Positions 37,411 through 50,890 of a stretch of 64,000 bases of DNA are shown here, one piece after another. Each line of letters begins with the position of its first letter. Position 1 is the first letter of the stretch. Source of the DNA: Atherix ibis. Lineage: Eukaryota > Arthropoda > Insecta > Diptera > Athericidae. The DNA is taken from the NCBI GenBank assembly GCA_958298945.1, contig OY282606.1, positions 30,477,740-30,541,739 on the forward strand, given 5' to 3'. The translations under genes were made by a program, and so were the position numbers. The notes below the pieces were generated by a model. That model did not search any database and was not told the origin of the DNA. It saw nothing but the letters and a program-made list of their open reading frames with translations.

Positions 37411-38685
37411 AATTTTTCTAACAATTTACATGAAACATTAACTCCTAAAATATGATTAACAAACTTTTGGTTGAATAAAAATAATAAATCTTTAAATCAT
37501 TTAAAACAAAATTGAAATTCCGTCAAAACTGAACTTGACCTTAAGCTACTGAATTTACGGTATTCGAAAAATTTTCTTCACAATTACTCGCTATAAAAGT
37601 CAAGAAAGTTAAGCCATTCACCTTCGACGTGCATACTTATTTACATATGTACGTTCACATACGTACTGAATTATTTACGGTTATACTCATGAACAGTTAA
37701 AATTTGGAACTATAAGAAAAATAAATTCTATTCATTATTTTTAAATTAGAATTGTATGAAAAAAAAATTCAACTTTTGAATGATGTAAAGAAAGCTCGAT
37801 AAAATTCATTTAAAAGCTTAACTGCACAAAGCTTTATTTATTTGCTCTCATAAATTTTATGAACGAGAATTCTTTAATAAAAGCTGCTAAACTCTTCTTA
37901 TTAAAGCTAATAAACTTTATACGCTACCAATTTTTTTTCATTTCTTTTTCTTCTTTTTTTTTTAAAGAAACATAACTGAGGTTATGCGTTCAATAGCACC
38001 AAGATTTTATTTAACATTCAACTTTGAAATTCATAAATACGGTTAGTTTAATTGGAGTTTTCATTCATAAAATGTGGTAGAATTGAACAAAAAAAATAAT
38101 CCAACCTATTTTAGAAAATATTAAAATTTATAATTTATGATTACACGTAATCATTCATCATCGCTTATTTAATTTATAAATAAAATTTCATATGCAAAAA
38201 AAAAAAATTTAAAAAAATTGATGTCAAAAAAATATATATTTTTGTATGTATCCTTGTACATATACGCACAAACGTTTATGACGCTCATACAGATACTCGT
38301 ATAAAAAGCTCATCGTAGAAAGGAAAAGTGATTTCCTTCACAAATCACTTTTCATTGACAATTTCCTCGTAACTTTTTTAGGTTCATTAAACTTTGTTTG
38401 GTTAGATTGGGATGCCTTTGCCAGAGCACAGACATGTTCATAAATAATAGAGTATGTCGTCTACCAAGTATGTACGAATATGTATCGTACAACTCGTTTT
38501 CAAAAAGCTTCAACAGAGTGACGAACATTTCCATATAGAATATGATAAACTTTTTTATCCTGGTATAGAGTGTAGTAGCTAACCACCCTTTTTTGAAGTA
38601 AAACTTCAAAACTTCGATAGCAAACATTTTTGATTACTTATTAAAGGTAAATTATAATTTCTTTAGCAATTCGAAATTTGCAATA
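37411..38685. other. AT-rich non-coding stretch
   Basis: No gene recognised. The minus-strand ORF at 38352-38627 shows no family motif. Confidence 0.4.
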
Positions 38686-38689
38686 TCGA

Positions 38690-39290
38690 TCCGCTAATTA
38701 TGAAGTGTGGCAGAAAAATTATGAGTCTGCTATTACTGAGAGCGATCTGGTAACACCAAGGACTTCACATAGCTTCCTTCTAGACGTGCAGTATAAGTTT
38801 CAACATCGCCTGGTAATGGAAAACTTTTTTTTTATGAAATTTGTTACAAAAAATCCAACAAAGAAATTTGGAACAAGAATATCCCATAAGCTTGGTTTTT
38901 CGATGCCATAACGTATTTTTAAATGGCTTCAACATCCAAGACTGAGGAAAATTTGGAACGATTGAGAACTCTCATACAATTTATATTTAGTATCCCTGAG
39001 AGGCTCAGAAAAATAGTTCTTCACGTTAGATTGGACAGTGCAGACATTTCGATGCTCCAGCATGACAACGCCCCATGTCACGCGGATATTTCCATAAAAT
39101 TTTTGTTGAAAAAAGAAATCCATGTGCTTTCCTAGCCTCTCTATTCACCGGAACTAAGTCCGTGTGAATATTTTTATTTCTAAAGATCAAAAATCACTTG
39201 GAAGGCCATCATCTTGGTACTGTTGAAAACGTTCAAGGAATTGTAATCGAGGAGTAGGGAAACACTTTAAAGGGGATAACATTTCTGCCA
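38690..39290 (+). pseudogene. Mariner-like transposase remnant, different subfamily
   Basis: The plus strand near 39053-39135 reads MLQHDNAPCHADISIKFLLK followed by a stop, then PLYSPELSPCEYFYF at about 39140-39180. This is the block around the second and third catalytic acidic residues of a Tc1/mariner transposase. The third position reads Glu (SPCE) where mariners carry Asp. Upstream sequence is too degraded to assign. No terminal repeats are visible. Confidence 0.6.
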
Positions 39291-41256
39291 AAGAAAATTC
39301 AAATTAAAAATATGAAATTAAATATTTTATATTTAAGAAAAAAAAAAATAAGATAATTCCCAAAATAAATAACTTAAATATTTTTCATCTTTTCATATAT
39401 TATTAAAAAAAAAAGGTTTTTTTCACCATTGATTTAAAAAGCTATTTAGAAAGAAAAATTTATCAAAATTTAAAAAATTTTTAAATTGTTTAACTCTTGT
39501 AGAAAAAATAGAGTTAAATCGAGTGGAGGAAAAATTTACAAGAAAAAAACAGAGATTTTTACTTGATTTTATCATCTATATCTTTTGACTAATACGAGTA
39601 TATTGTAGATTATATAGCCTATCTACCACAAGCGAGTCCCTTTACTATCCATTAAGTAATATGCAAAAAATCATACAACAGCAAAAAAAAAACCATTTGA
39701 TTAAAAGGATGAGAATAATATCCTTCCACGCTTTATATATACAATAGATTGGCATGTGAGATTGGTAGGAATAAATTTTATATAATAAAAAAATTATATA
39801 TATAAAAAATTATGGTGGAAAATTTTTTAGTATTGATGCCGATAGTCGCTGATGGGTGACACATCGCCATTAGGATACTTTTTTAAGATTCTTACAGGAC
39901 TATTTATTATTATGATAATTTTTAATTTTTTTTAGAATTTCTAGGTTTATCTATAAATTATTTTTACTTGTTTGTCAATTATGTTACTATATCCCCCCCT
40001 CCCCTCAACCCCTTCCATTTTAATAATTTTTTATTAATCTATTTATTATTATAAAATTTAAATTTTATTTTAATCATATTATATTTTTAAATTATACAAA
40101 ATTCCATAGTATTTATTGTATTATTAATGGTTAATGGTTCGCTGTGATTATTTTTCATATCATAACTTTTTCCAATTCCAACCTTTTTTTTGAAAAATTA
40201 CTTGTAAATTTTAAAATGGTTTTAAAATTTTATTCTGAAATAAATATTCAAATAAATTTTTATACCCACAGAGAAAAAAACATGAACAAAAATATCATAT
40301 TTTGTTCTCTTCGAAATATGACCAAATTGCTTTTTCAATCATTTTACAAAACTGGAAATATTTTCTCTTTATTGACGCCATTTTGCGTTTGATATTTCTT
40401 TTAAGTACTCCAAATGCTCTAATTTGCAACTAATATTAATTTGATTGAATTTTGGAGTTTTTTTTTTGATGTGTTAAAGTGTGTAAATAAATAATGTGTA
40501 TTTGCTATTAATTCTAAGCAAATGTTCAACAATTATTTTATTTCTTATACAAGTTCATTAACATCGAAATTTACTTTATGATATATGCAATCATTTATAA
40601 CAGTTCATTTTATACATACCCGAATGTGCGTACATATATTTTTGCTACGTTTCTTTTTATTTAGTTATTTTCAAAAAGTCAATGAACTTTATATTAATTA
40701 TAAAAAATTATATATTTAATTTCTTTTTTTGCTTTTCCATACATACGTTTTAATACTATTAAAAATTCATTACTTATTGAGCATATTTAAAAAAAAAATT
40801 ATTCCTAACGAAATATGGAACAAGCTTATCTCATCGATTTTTTTAAAAAAATATTTTATTTAATAACAAGTAGTTTTTTATTCGTTTATTTAATTATGTA
40901 TAAATATATTTAAATTATTTATGTTTCAATCGATGGTCTTTCTACATTGCGACTTTTTCATAAAGAAAAGTAGTTGTTTCATAAATAAAAATATAAAAGG
41001 AAAATCTTTACTGTTCTATGATGAATTCAAATAAACATGGTACTGGTACGTATATAACTTAAAAGCGACTGGTCTATTTTATATCATCATTTACTGTTCA
41101 TAAAAGTTTTCTTTTTGATTTTGCAGTATTCTCGTATATGCAAAAATTGTTGATTTTGTTTTTGAGAACAGTTTTTTTTATTGATTAAATGTTAACTGAA
41201 AATTAATGTTTTTTTCCATTTTTTTTGGAAATGAAAGTTATAAAAAGAAAATTTTT
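39291..41256. other. AT-rich non-coding stretch
   Basis: About 2 kb without recognisable features. Extremely AT-rich; ORFs such as 40144-40392 are low-complexity. Confidence 0.45.
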
Positions 41257-41984
41257 ATTAAAGGGTTTTACCATTTTGTGGCTCGGAAAGTACAGTTCTG
41301 TCAATATGTCATCTAAAATATCAATAGTTTAGTTAAGAGTTTGCCAGTTTTAAATTATGTTAGGTCAACCATCAATTAAAAAAGATTTTGGATGCCTATT
41401 TGTAGAAAAAAATTTCTTTCAGCGCTGATGCTCATTTATTGGGCACCTACAACTCTAAAGTGACTATTTGAGAACCCATTGTATCTGCGAAAAGTGACTG
41501 TCTAGTGCGTATGTTAAGGCCAAATGAATAAGGAGAGATCGTTACCGTCAATCCGGAGCCTTATGACCGTAAGATAGCTACCGATTTTTGTCTGAACTTA
41601 ACGATTTTATTTGGAACAATGTGGTTTAAAAAAAAACGGTTTCAGAAGTTGTTTCTGAACACGACAAATTTTTGCAAAATGTTTCCAGAATACGTAATTT
41701 CGTAATTTGGTGATGTCAATTGGCCTTCAAGATCGTGCGATTTGACGCCGTTAAGCTTTTTCTTATTTGTAAAGCTTTTTTGAAAGGTTGCATTAAGTAA
41801 ATGCCCACAATAAGGGTCAAGTCCTACAAGTCTCGTGGCAGCAACTTATATTATTTTAAATGAATTGCACAATGGCAAATTTCGAGCAATATACATAAAC
41901 AAACCTCTCATCAAAATCTGAATCTTAAATATGTTCTATTGAACTTTACTTTCCATTAAAGGATAATTTGAATAACTCTTTATA
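41257..41984 (+). mobile_element. DD41D-family element, both ends present
   Basis: The left terminus AAAGGGTTTTACCATTTTGT at about 41260 is followed by GCTCGGAAAGTAC and CTGTCA. The right terminus at 41945-41984 reads ACTTTCCATTAAAGGATAAT and TAACTCTTTATA. Inside, about 41713-41770 reads GDVNWPSRSCDLTPLSFFLF, where the third catalytic Asp has become Ser. Other parts are frameshifted. Confidence 0.75.
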
Positions 41985-43795
41985 CATAAAATACTCAGAA
42001 TTGAATACATACAAACAAATTTTATTCTCTTTAAAGACTATTCATTAAGTTGGGTAAAATGTACTACAATTAAAATTTGCATGCAATTTCTGATAGTTTT
42101 ATAGTATTTTTTTATTACTTAAAAATAATTTCATATAAACTATACCCATTTTTTTCCCTCATATTATATATGGTAAGTAAATCTGCATAATTTTAAGATA
42201 ACGAATCTAATGCGAATTTCTTCCAACTCATTAATGCCATCATAATTAGATAATTTCCAAAAATAGATAATATCAACAATGTTAACAATTTGGAAAAACA
42301 TTAACTCCATTTTTAAGTAGAAAAGTTCATTAACCCTCCTCATCTACAAGAAGAATTATTAGCAACACAGGTGAGTTTTTATTGTTTTTTTTTCTCTTCA
42401 TATTTTGTTTCGCCCAAATATGTGAGTTATTTTATCAAAAAATAAATTTCTATTATTCGGATTATATTATTTTCTTTGCTCATTTTTTTTTACTTCTTAA
42501 TATTCATTATTACCATTTTTGTTGTATACAAATATGCTTTATGTGAAGACTTGTGTTCTACAATCCAAATTACATAAAATTACCTGTTTACGGTAGTTAT
42601 GGAGTAGTAATATAGTTGAAAAATGCATAGCGCATAACGCAATAAAACACACGAGCCTCAAAAGGTGTCTATAATACAACAACAACAAAAAAAGATTCTA
42701 GAAATATTTTGGATTAACTTAATTATGAGACAATTAAACGGTTGGGCAAGTGACCTGAACATGATTACGCAGGCTGTTTACGTTTTCTTTCATTTTATAT
42801 GTACCTCCATATAATTAGTTCCATTCTATTGCTGAGGTGAGTATGTGCATTTTTTTTCATAAATACTATTTCATTCACTTATTATTTTATAAGAATTGTT
42901 TTTCTTCATTTTTTTCATAATATACTGCATACTCGAATTATTAGGTAGATATTATTTATAACTGTTAAAAGATGTTTCGGCGATCATATTTTCTTACTAA
43001 AAATTTAAATCTTTTCTATCTAATAAAATGCACATTAATTTTGTTGTTAAGAAGATAACCAAATTACCACCAGTTAAATTTCATATTTTATAGATATCAA
43101 ATCTTATTTAGTTGTTGTATCTTTAAATAATAATGATGTTTGTAGATAATTACATTTTTTAGGCATAAAACTATTTATTAGTGCCGAGCTGTTTCAGCTA
43201 TAATTATTACTGATATTCTTCATCTTCATCTAATTATTTTTTTCTTCTCCTAATTTAGGATTATTAATTTTAATATTATATTTAACAAAAAAAAACTGTG
43301 TATTTATTATTAAAAGAAAAAATATAAAAATTTGAATTTATTTAGAAGTGAGTTTTTATTTGATTATTTTTAAAGTTTTTGTAATTTTTCTATCAATTAA
43401 GTTTTTAATTAAATAATTCCAATTTTGACCAGTGAAGAGATTAATTTTTTTATGAGCAGAAAAATGCAATTTTTTTATTAAATTTACTTTATTCTAGGCT
43501 ACGTTTACTTTTATTCTAGGTATCCATCAGCTTTAAAACTTCAAATATTTAAATTTGCTTGATCAGACGATCGAATTTTTACAGTTTTCAGTACAGTAGA
43601 GCATTTTACGATATAATTGCTGGTTTTCTATAATTAACTCGTATTTAATACTAAAAATACTCGTATTTAACACTCATACTCGTATTTAATATTAAAAATA
43701 ATTTAATTTTTCAATTTATAATCATATTTTTGTGGAGAAAATTTTGTTTTATGAATATTTTCAATTATATGGTCGAAAACTTTTCCTACACGATC
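41985..43795. other. AT-rich non-coding stretch
   Basis: No gene recognised. A short tandem array of ACTCGTATTTAA-like units lies at 43638-43690. Confidence 0.45.
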
Positions 43796-43799
43796 GTTA

Positions 43800-44620
43800 T
43801 ACATTCGGCATTAATTTCATTTATAAAAATCTTCACTTTCAGGAATATCCTCTCTACGATCTTATAAAACATATTTCGTTCGGCGAGCTATTCTAAAAGA
43901 AATTCTTTTAATATCTAAACTAAAAAGAGGTTCATCCACCCTTTCTCTTGATTTCCAAATCTACCTTTCGCACCTGGTTTGTGTAGATGATCACACAACA
44001 TTATTTTCAGTTATCCAGCTTGTTGGCGATCAATATTCCCTTTCTATGGAGAATTTCTATTCCTTTCTATGGAGAACTTTGGGCAATTAAGACGGAAGTT
44101 GAGATTACAATCTATCTCCACAAACCTTACAGTATATCAATTTTTTAGTCTAACAGCTTTTAAAAATAAGATGACCCGGTTCTCAATTATATTCAGTATT
44201 GGTAACTGAATAACTGGAACGTGAATCCAAAAAGCCATTCCACTTAACAACCATTCCAAAAGTTGGATCCAAGTGAACTTTTCAGAAATCGGATTGAGGA
44301 TACCGCATTTACTTCTGGTTGTCTTTTCGCAAACAAGTTTCGTCCGTTATACCATTTCTGTGCTGTTCAACTTACTATCTCTCCTATCCTAATGAAATGC
44401 CACCTAATTCAGAATTTCTTTTTTTGAATAGGACTCGTTTTATTTTCGTAGCCCTCTTTTAAATCTTATAAAACATCTCTAATTTCCTCTACCAAATTTA
44501 ACAACTTCTAATTGATTCGTCTAAAGCACTTCCGACCAGTGTTATTAGAGAATCTTGCACTACACAACCCACACAAAACATTAAAGTCGCCAAACGGCCT
44601 CATGGTCGATGCGCTACAAA
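43800..44620 (+). mobile_element. LINE 3' fragment with RNase H-type tail, copy 3
   Basis: Plus-strand sequence related to the reverse complement of 5200-5400. TCAGAAATCGGATTGAGGAT and the following ACCGCA, TTGTCTTTTCGCAAAC and CTGTTCAACT blocks occur in the same order in both. The protein-level similarity is CLFANKFRPLY with FCAVQLTIS here, against CLFGNQSCPSC with CGVQLTIP in copy 1. No open frame remains. An internal 20-bp duplication, CCTTTCTATGGAGAA, lies near 44040-44085. Confidence 0.55.
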
Positions 44621-46345
44621 ACGGCATCTGACTCTTATCTCAAACACTTTACATTCAAAAACAAACAAATATTTTTAATCAAATTTGATTTTAAGTTTTA
44701 AGTCGTCAACAAAATTTTCATCCAGATTGAGTTTAAGTTAAAATTTAACAGAAAATATTAGACTTTTATGAAAAAAAAAATTAGGGAAATAATCAATTTT
44801 TATTAATTTTAATTAAAAAAAACTTTTCTTTTCCAATGTTTTACTTAAGAGACTATTATAATTTTTGGAGCTCTCTGATAAAGAACAGTATCAACATTCG
44901 TCATATTATCGTTAACGACATTTGTTATATTAACACCGAGTATATAGAAAATATAAATATGTCCTCCTATATACTAAATAAGTACAACAACAACAACAGC
45001 AAAAAAAAGAATATTTCAAATCTTTTCTCTTGGCCTAGAAATTAGAATATTTAATAAAATGTACGAAGGCGTAACATTATAACGAACAATCATATACGCC
45101 AACGCTTTTCATAACATTTCAGTAAAAAAATTTAAAAGTCTAGAAAATTATGTACTCAGTTCTAGCCAATGGCAAAATGAAGTTAAATTTTATGAAAACT
45201 ATTATTTAATTATGGTAAAAATAACTAGAAAAGATTACTATTAAAAATCGACTTTTTTTAATTTTTTAAAAACATGTTTAATGAATAAAAAACATGCGAA
45301 TAAATTTGGTTACAAATAAAATATGACGTGTGTAATATTTTTTCGAAGAAGATACCATTAATAGTATGAGTGTTTTTGTTCTATAATATCAAAATAGATT
45401 GTCCAAATTATCAATAATTTGGTCAATTGAGTTAAATTTCTTACAAAGAAAAAACCAATTAAGTTGATTTTCGAATACGAATATAATAAAGACATTACAA
45501 ACAGTAATGATAGTTAAAAATTTCTTCTTCTATTAATTATAAATAGACAAAAAATAAACCATATACCTATTGAGTTCCAAATAAAACTGAATAAATATAA
45601 ATTATTTCACTTGTTCGCTTACCTTTTGGTGGAGAGAAAAAAAAACTAAATGATAACCATCTATTCAATCAGGGGGGAGGGGGGTTTGAGGGGCTAGTTT
45701 ATCGAATAAAACAATTCAATGATCAAAATTTTATATTGATATTGAAATGAAAGGAAATTTTAAGAAATAAGCAAATTCCACAAATCTAATGAGTCATGAC
45801 GACAGAAACAGCAACAGAAATTAAACTGTTCTCAAAGTAAATAATGTCGACTTATGCGAATTTAAATTATGTACTTTTTATTGAACAAATTTTCTTTGCT
45901 ATCAAAAAAAAGTAACCATAACCTAATTGTAATTTAATTTACTTTCCGTTTTTTTTTTTAAATAAATTTTTAACAATCACCTTATATTTATTAAAATGAC
46001 AAAAATCTTAAATACAAATTTTGACAACTCATTCATTGTGTGCTAAAAACATCAACAATAAATCTACGTAATTAAAGTCTTATAGAATTATCATCTTAAT
46101 TAATTAAAATGAAATTTCTGTATTAATTGATTTTATAAATAAATAAGATTTAAATAAAATTTGTCTACTCATACAAATTTGGAATTTTTGTGTAGGTAAT
46201 ATTATTGATGAATTAAATGGTTAATAATAAAATATTGAATAATATTTTCTAGTGCACACAATCATAAGTGTAGAATTATTAAAAAGAAATGATTTTTTTC
46301 CTAATTTATAAATTTTTTTTCTCTTAAACATTATATTTTTTTTTC
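44621..46345. other. AT-rich non-coding stretch
   Basis: No gene recognised. The ORF at 44836-45045 has no family motif. A G-rich run lies at 45671-45685. Confidence 0.45.
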
Positions 46346-46354
46346 TAATTTATA

Positions 46355-47200
46355 AGAGCTTATTCAATTTTTGCTTCGGAAAGTAATGTTTATTTAAACA
46401 TATTTATAGTTAAAAATTTAATTAAATATTTTTTTAAAATTATATTTCTGAAACTTTACCATTATAAAAAGCTGACAAGAAACTTTGTACAAGATTCTTT
46501 AAGAGGGTAATTTTCAATGTTTTTTTTGTTGCACATTTCAGATTGTATTGTACAATAACTCGTCCATTACTGTTGACGGCTATTGATTTTTAAATATTCT
46601 AAGATTTGAGGATTATTTGTATAAAGACGATATCTTAGGGTCCAATTGACATCATCGAATCTCGAAATTGCGCATCTTTTTATGCAATTAAACCAAAATT
46701 TATCGTGTTGTGTGGCTTGTGGCACCGGAAATCATTAACGGTAATGACTTCTTTACAGCAAAAAAAAACACCAAACAGTTATTTTCCCCCGATATATTGG
46801 TTTATCCACAGTCACTCGTGAGTTTTTAGAGCCCCATATATCGGATGGACCATAAATGTGGTGCAAATTTAAAAGTTACATTTTAAAAAGTAAATAAAAA
46901 AAAATAGTGCATATTTTTTCAAATTTCCGGTTTTATTAAAAAGATTGAACCTTCAAATTTATGAATGAAACACAATTTACAATTTTACTTATTGGCGTAT
47001 TAGCCAAGAGAAAATAAGCCTCATTGCTAAATAAAAAGTTCGGAATTTTTTTCAATTTAAACAAATTCTTTGATGGTTATTCTAAAATGGCTAACCTTAA
47101 ACTTACAAAATACGCTCTACCTTAAAAAATATATATGTTTGACAGCTGTCAAATGTCAGGGCTATCCGAAAAAAAAACAAAATGGATAACACTTTATAAT
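46355..47200 (-). mobile_element. DD41D-family element, both ends present
   Basis: The right terminus at about 47140-47200 has TTTGACAGCTGTCAAATGTC with AGGGCTATCC and ATGGATAACACTTTATAA. The left end near 46357-46390 keeps TTCAATTTTTGCTTCGGAAA. Minus-strand pieces of the transposase include the block around 46640-46680, equivalent to NGDVNW. About 100 bp of unrelated AT-rich sequence interrupts it near 46860-46960. Confidence 0.6.
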
Positions 47201-49070
47201 AAATAATTGTATTTTGGATAAAAATTTAAAATTTCTTTTCAGTTGAACTAAAAAAAAAGGATTAGAAACAAAAATAAAAATATACTATTTAATCGAAATA
47301 AAAGGTTAGAAAATTTATATGACAATATCTATACTTGTGTTTGTGTACACATATATTGGCATCTACGAGCTAGAGTTGATAAGATAAAAAATATTAAGTA
47401 TACTCTAAGGGGGAAATTCTACAACGTGAGTAGTTAAAAAAAAACAATTAGAAAATATTCCAAAACTGTTCGAACACAAAGAAAACCCCACTAACACAGT
47501 TGTACTAACATAATAGAATTCATAAAGCGAAATTTATTTTTTCCACCTAAATAGAAAATATTTTGAAATTTCATAAAGGAAAAGCTCGTTTCGAAATTAT
47601 CATTTAAATTATGATTTTTATAAATAATCAAGCTATATTTTCAAAACGAACATTACAAAATTTAGGGTGCAAGTATATACTGCGTTGTATATGTAAATGG
47701 TTTTTTTTTTTAGATGAATCATATGAATTTTTCATGTCAATTTCAAAGGAATTTATAATATTTTATCTTCTTTCAAAGTTTGAGACCATCAAAACATTTC
47801 TTCGAATGCACATTTCTTCTAAGCATTATGTGTAAATTAGATGAGTGAGAAATTTTTTCTTCTATGCATAAAAAAGTTTATTTTGTAACTGTAATAAGAT
47901 AACTGTTATACGAAAATGTTGATTATTCTTCTTTTCTAATTTAATTCAATATCAAATAAATCCCATCAATGGAATATATAAAAAAAAATTAAATTTAAAA
48001 AAAAAAAAAAATATGTAATTTTCTGTTTGTCAGCATATATAAAAGTATGTACATACACTACCCCACACACAATCAGTTCTGATTGTAGTAATTTTTGCTT
48101 AACGCACTATATTCATGAATTTATATATATTCTGAAAATGAGAGGCAAAACTTGATATAAAAAGACTGTATGCGTATGCATTTTATAGCTGCTCGTATGA
48201 ATGACTAATTTAGTCAAGTCTAGAAATAGCAACGGACACAGCCTTAAAAAAATTGAATCCATCCAATATGCACATATATGGTTAAATATTTCTCTACAAA
48301 ACGGATAATTACGATTTAAATTTTGAAAAAAAAAATTACTATTCTATAAAAAAATTTACAAATATATAATTTAGTACAATCTCCCAATTTATTGTGACCC
48401 CTGTTATAAAATATAATTTAGTACAATTTCCATTCGTTCTTTTTCTTAAAATATATTTTCTTAATTTAATTAATTCTTGGTATTTTCTCAACTATTAACT
48501 AACACATCAACTAATCTTATCTAAAATAATTTCTATACCAAACCAAATAAAAATTGAATAATTATAATTAGTTTATGCACATATTCGTAAGTTTTAGTGT
48601 GGTGAAAAAATGTTTATAAAAATTTTCCGGGGTTCTTGTCATTGGATATTTAAAAATATTCAATTTTTTTCTCCAGATTAACGTATATTCTATAAATAAA
48701 TTAATATTAGTATGCACTTTCGTTCCATTTCGATGATAATATCGTAACAGTTTAAAGCAAGATTTTTTTTTGATTTATATGATATTATTTATTATTTGTT
48801 AAGTAAAAATTAAAAAAGAAATTAACGGAAATAATGAGGACATATTATATACAAAGAGGAACTAACTTTTAAAACAAAAGCAAAAAAAAATATTGTTTTT
48901 TTTTTTTAAATTTCAATTTTTGAAACAAGTTTTCAATGCACTTAATATTAAAAATATATATAAAGAAAAAAAAAGTCAGATTGGAAGGAAAAAGGCATTT
49001 CTCTCCTTCCTCCTTCTTTTATTCACCACACTTTTTTATTCGAACATAAAAAATTTCAACCGATTTGGGA
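47201..49070. other. AT-rich non-coding stretch
   Basis: No gene recognised. ATATAATTTAGTACAAT is directly repeated near 48364 and 48411. Confidence 0.45.
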
Positions 49071-49076
49071 ACTTAC

Positions 49077-49142
49077 CTTTCTTGGCTTGGGTTCGGCCCC
49101 ACCACCATTTACAATTTGTTCAACTTCAATTCCGTCTGACAT
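49077..49142 (-). CDS. Candidate first coding exon of coactosin
   Basis: On the minus strand an ATG in good fly context (AAACA before it) opens 22 codons reading MSDGIEVEQIVNGGGAEPKP then RK, ending exactly at a strong donor, GTAAGT. The exon is phase 0. The next clear coding sequence downstream on this strand is coactosin exon 9977-10059, whose acceptor directly precedes its ATG and is also phase 0. Joining them gives a 168-residue coactosin with a 22-residue extension. The implied intron is 39 kb and contains only mobile elements and AT-rich DNA. The alternative is the first exon of another minus-strand gene that I failed to see. The exon itself is well supported by codon content; its assignment is inference. 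Confidence 0.6.
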
Positions 49143-49790
49143 TGTTTTAGTAATTTTTATTTTGCGGATTTACGATTTTTAATAAGAAGGATGAACGTTG
49201 TAAAAAAAAAATGTTTTTTTTTTACTTATTTCAAATTTAAATTAATACTTAAGTCGAAAAAAATATCGATTATCCGTGACTTGAAAATTATTTTCAGAAA
49301 ATTTCCGAAAACTTTTGATAGCGATTTAAATATATTAAATTTAAATAATCTTTTGTTAGGTATGCAGTTAAAAAAAAATTCCGTAATCCAGAATTATGTC
49401 CGCGACAACAACTTAACCTCAATTGAAAATTGCTCTTTTCGTTTAATAAAGAATTCTTTTATTTTATTAAAATAAGTATTGTTTTCTTCTTTTTTTTTCA
49501 ACAAAATGGAACACACTCCATCAATTGATATTTTATACTCTGAACGAAGATTTTCTCCTTTTTTTTGTATTGTTGAAGTTATAAATGAAACGCTCGATAT
49601 TAATAAACCAATTTCAAACAAATCCCGCAGCACACTAAATTTACGTACAGTATTGAAATAATGCAACACACCGGCCCGGCCCGTTTACGACTGCTAGTGA
49701 GTGTATAGCTTTAATTTCTTTGCAGGCAGAACTCGTGATCGTGAATAAAAACGCGCCGCGATATGACTGCGAGTCAAAAAGGAGAAAATA
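49143..49790 (-). promoter_or_regulatory. Probable leader and promoter region of the minus-strand gene
   Basis: A GC-rich island at 49665-49775 (GGCCCGGCCCG, CGCGCCGCG) stands out from the surrounding AT-rich DNA and lies about 0.55 kb upstream of the candidate first exon. The intervening minus strand contains a 91-codon ORF at 49394-49669 with no known family, which would be an upstream ORF if it is transcribed. No TATA box placement is certain. Confidence 0.4.
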
Positions 49791-50890
49791 AACCAAAATG
49801 GATAAGAAGTGAAAAAAAGAACAAGTAAAAACAAAAACAATCTTTACTTTTTATATTTGTGAGAATGTATTTATTTCCCTTGATTTGAATTTTATTTATG
49901 TATTTTTTTTCCTTCTATCTTTTCATAATGGATAAGTTTGCCGGCTCGCACACTCTCGACTGTGTATACCTTCCACCTTCTTTCATACAAAAATTGTATC
50001 ACACTTATGCCAATGGCTGAACATTAATATCATACTTTCGTATATGAATTCATGGTGTGTGTAATTTCGTGTAGATTTGAAGATTCCAAAATGATGGGAG
50101 TGCGATTGTAGTCAGTGCTTGGAGCCAGTGGTGTTGTTAGGATTGGTGAATGGATATGTACACATGCGGGATAGATGCCGGGCGGCTATGCACCATTCAA
50201 TGACGGTGTGGCCGATGCCTACGTTGGTGTAAGTTGAAACTGGAGAAAAGCAAACCTACAGAAATGCTCCCCTTACACTAGAATCGATAAAGAATTGGGC
50301 TAAATATATTTTACGGAGATTTTTCGAAATACATAGAAAAATGTGCTTAATTATAAAAATTTTTAAAGTTTATATCATAAAGTGAACTTAGATACTAAAA
50401 TAAAAAAGTTTATTCACATTTTTGTGTTCCTTGAATATCATATCTTTTTTAAACATATCATAGAATGGGTAAAAAAGGAGAAATAATCCTTAGTGTGGGA
50501 TAAAGTTTAGATATCGTATCATAGTATGTTATTCAAAAAAGATGGTAAATTGCGTGTTTTTTTAAACATTTTTGTGCTCCATCTAGCGAACAACGGATCA
50601 AACTCGACCAAAAAGTTCTCAGTCTAATTTCTTATGCATTCGGTACATTATTTGAATTGAAAATTCCAATATATTTCGACTCTTCCATTGTTTTTTTTCA
50701 CGGATTTCCGCTGCCATCTTTGGAGAGATTTAAAGCACGCAGTGTTTTCCACGATCGTGAATTTTGTGGTTCGACGTCAATTGTTGGTTTGTTTTTGTTT
50801 GTTATCATTTTAAGTAACATTAGTACTTAAATGTGATTTCTAAGCGCCACAGCACTAAATACAATTTAACCACTATTTAAACCTGCTATA
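49791..50890. other. Non-coding stretch, part shared with 57340-57440
   Basis: 50420-50545 resembles 57345-57440 (AATATCATATC, ATAGAA-GGGTAAAAA and a GTATG-TAT-CAAAA-AGATGG block), so it contains a LINE-associated repeat. 49990-50280 is GC-richer but has no coding frame I can support. Confidence 0.4.

Noticed and set aside
40144..40392. 82-codon ORF as a small membrane protein gene
   Set aside because: Hydrophobic bias follows from T-rich DNA; no promoter, conserved motif or splice structure supports it.
12583..43690. Several short tandem repeats (12583, 17425, 17827, 43638) considered as CRISPR-like or satellite arrays
   Set aside because: Two or three units only, directly adjacent without spacers, in an animal genome; simple local duplications.
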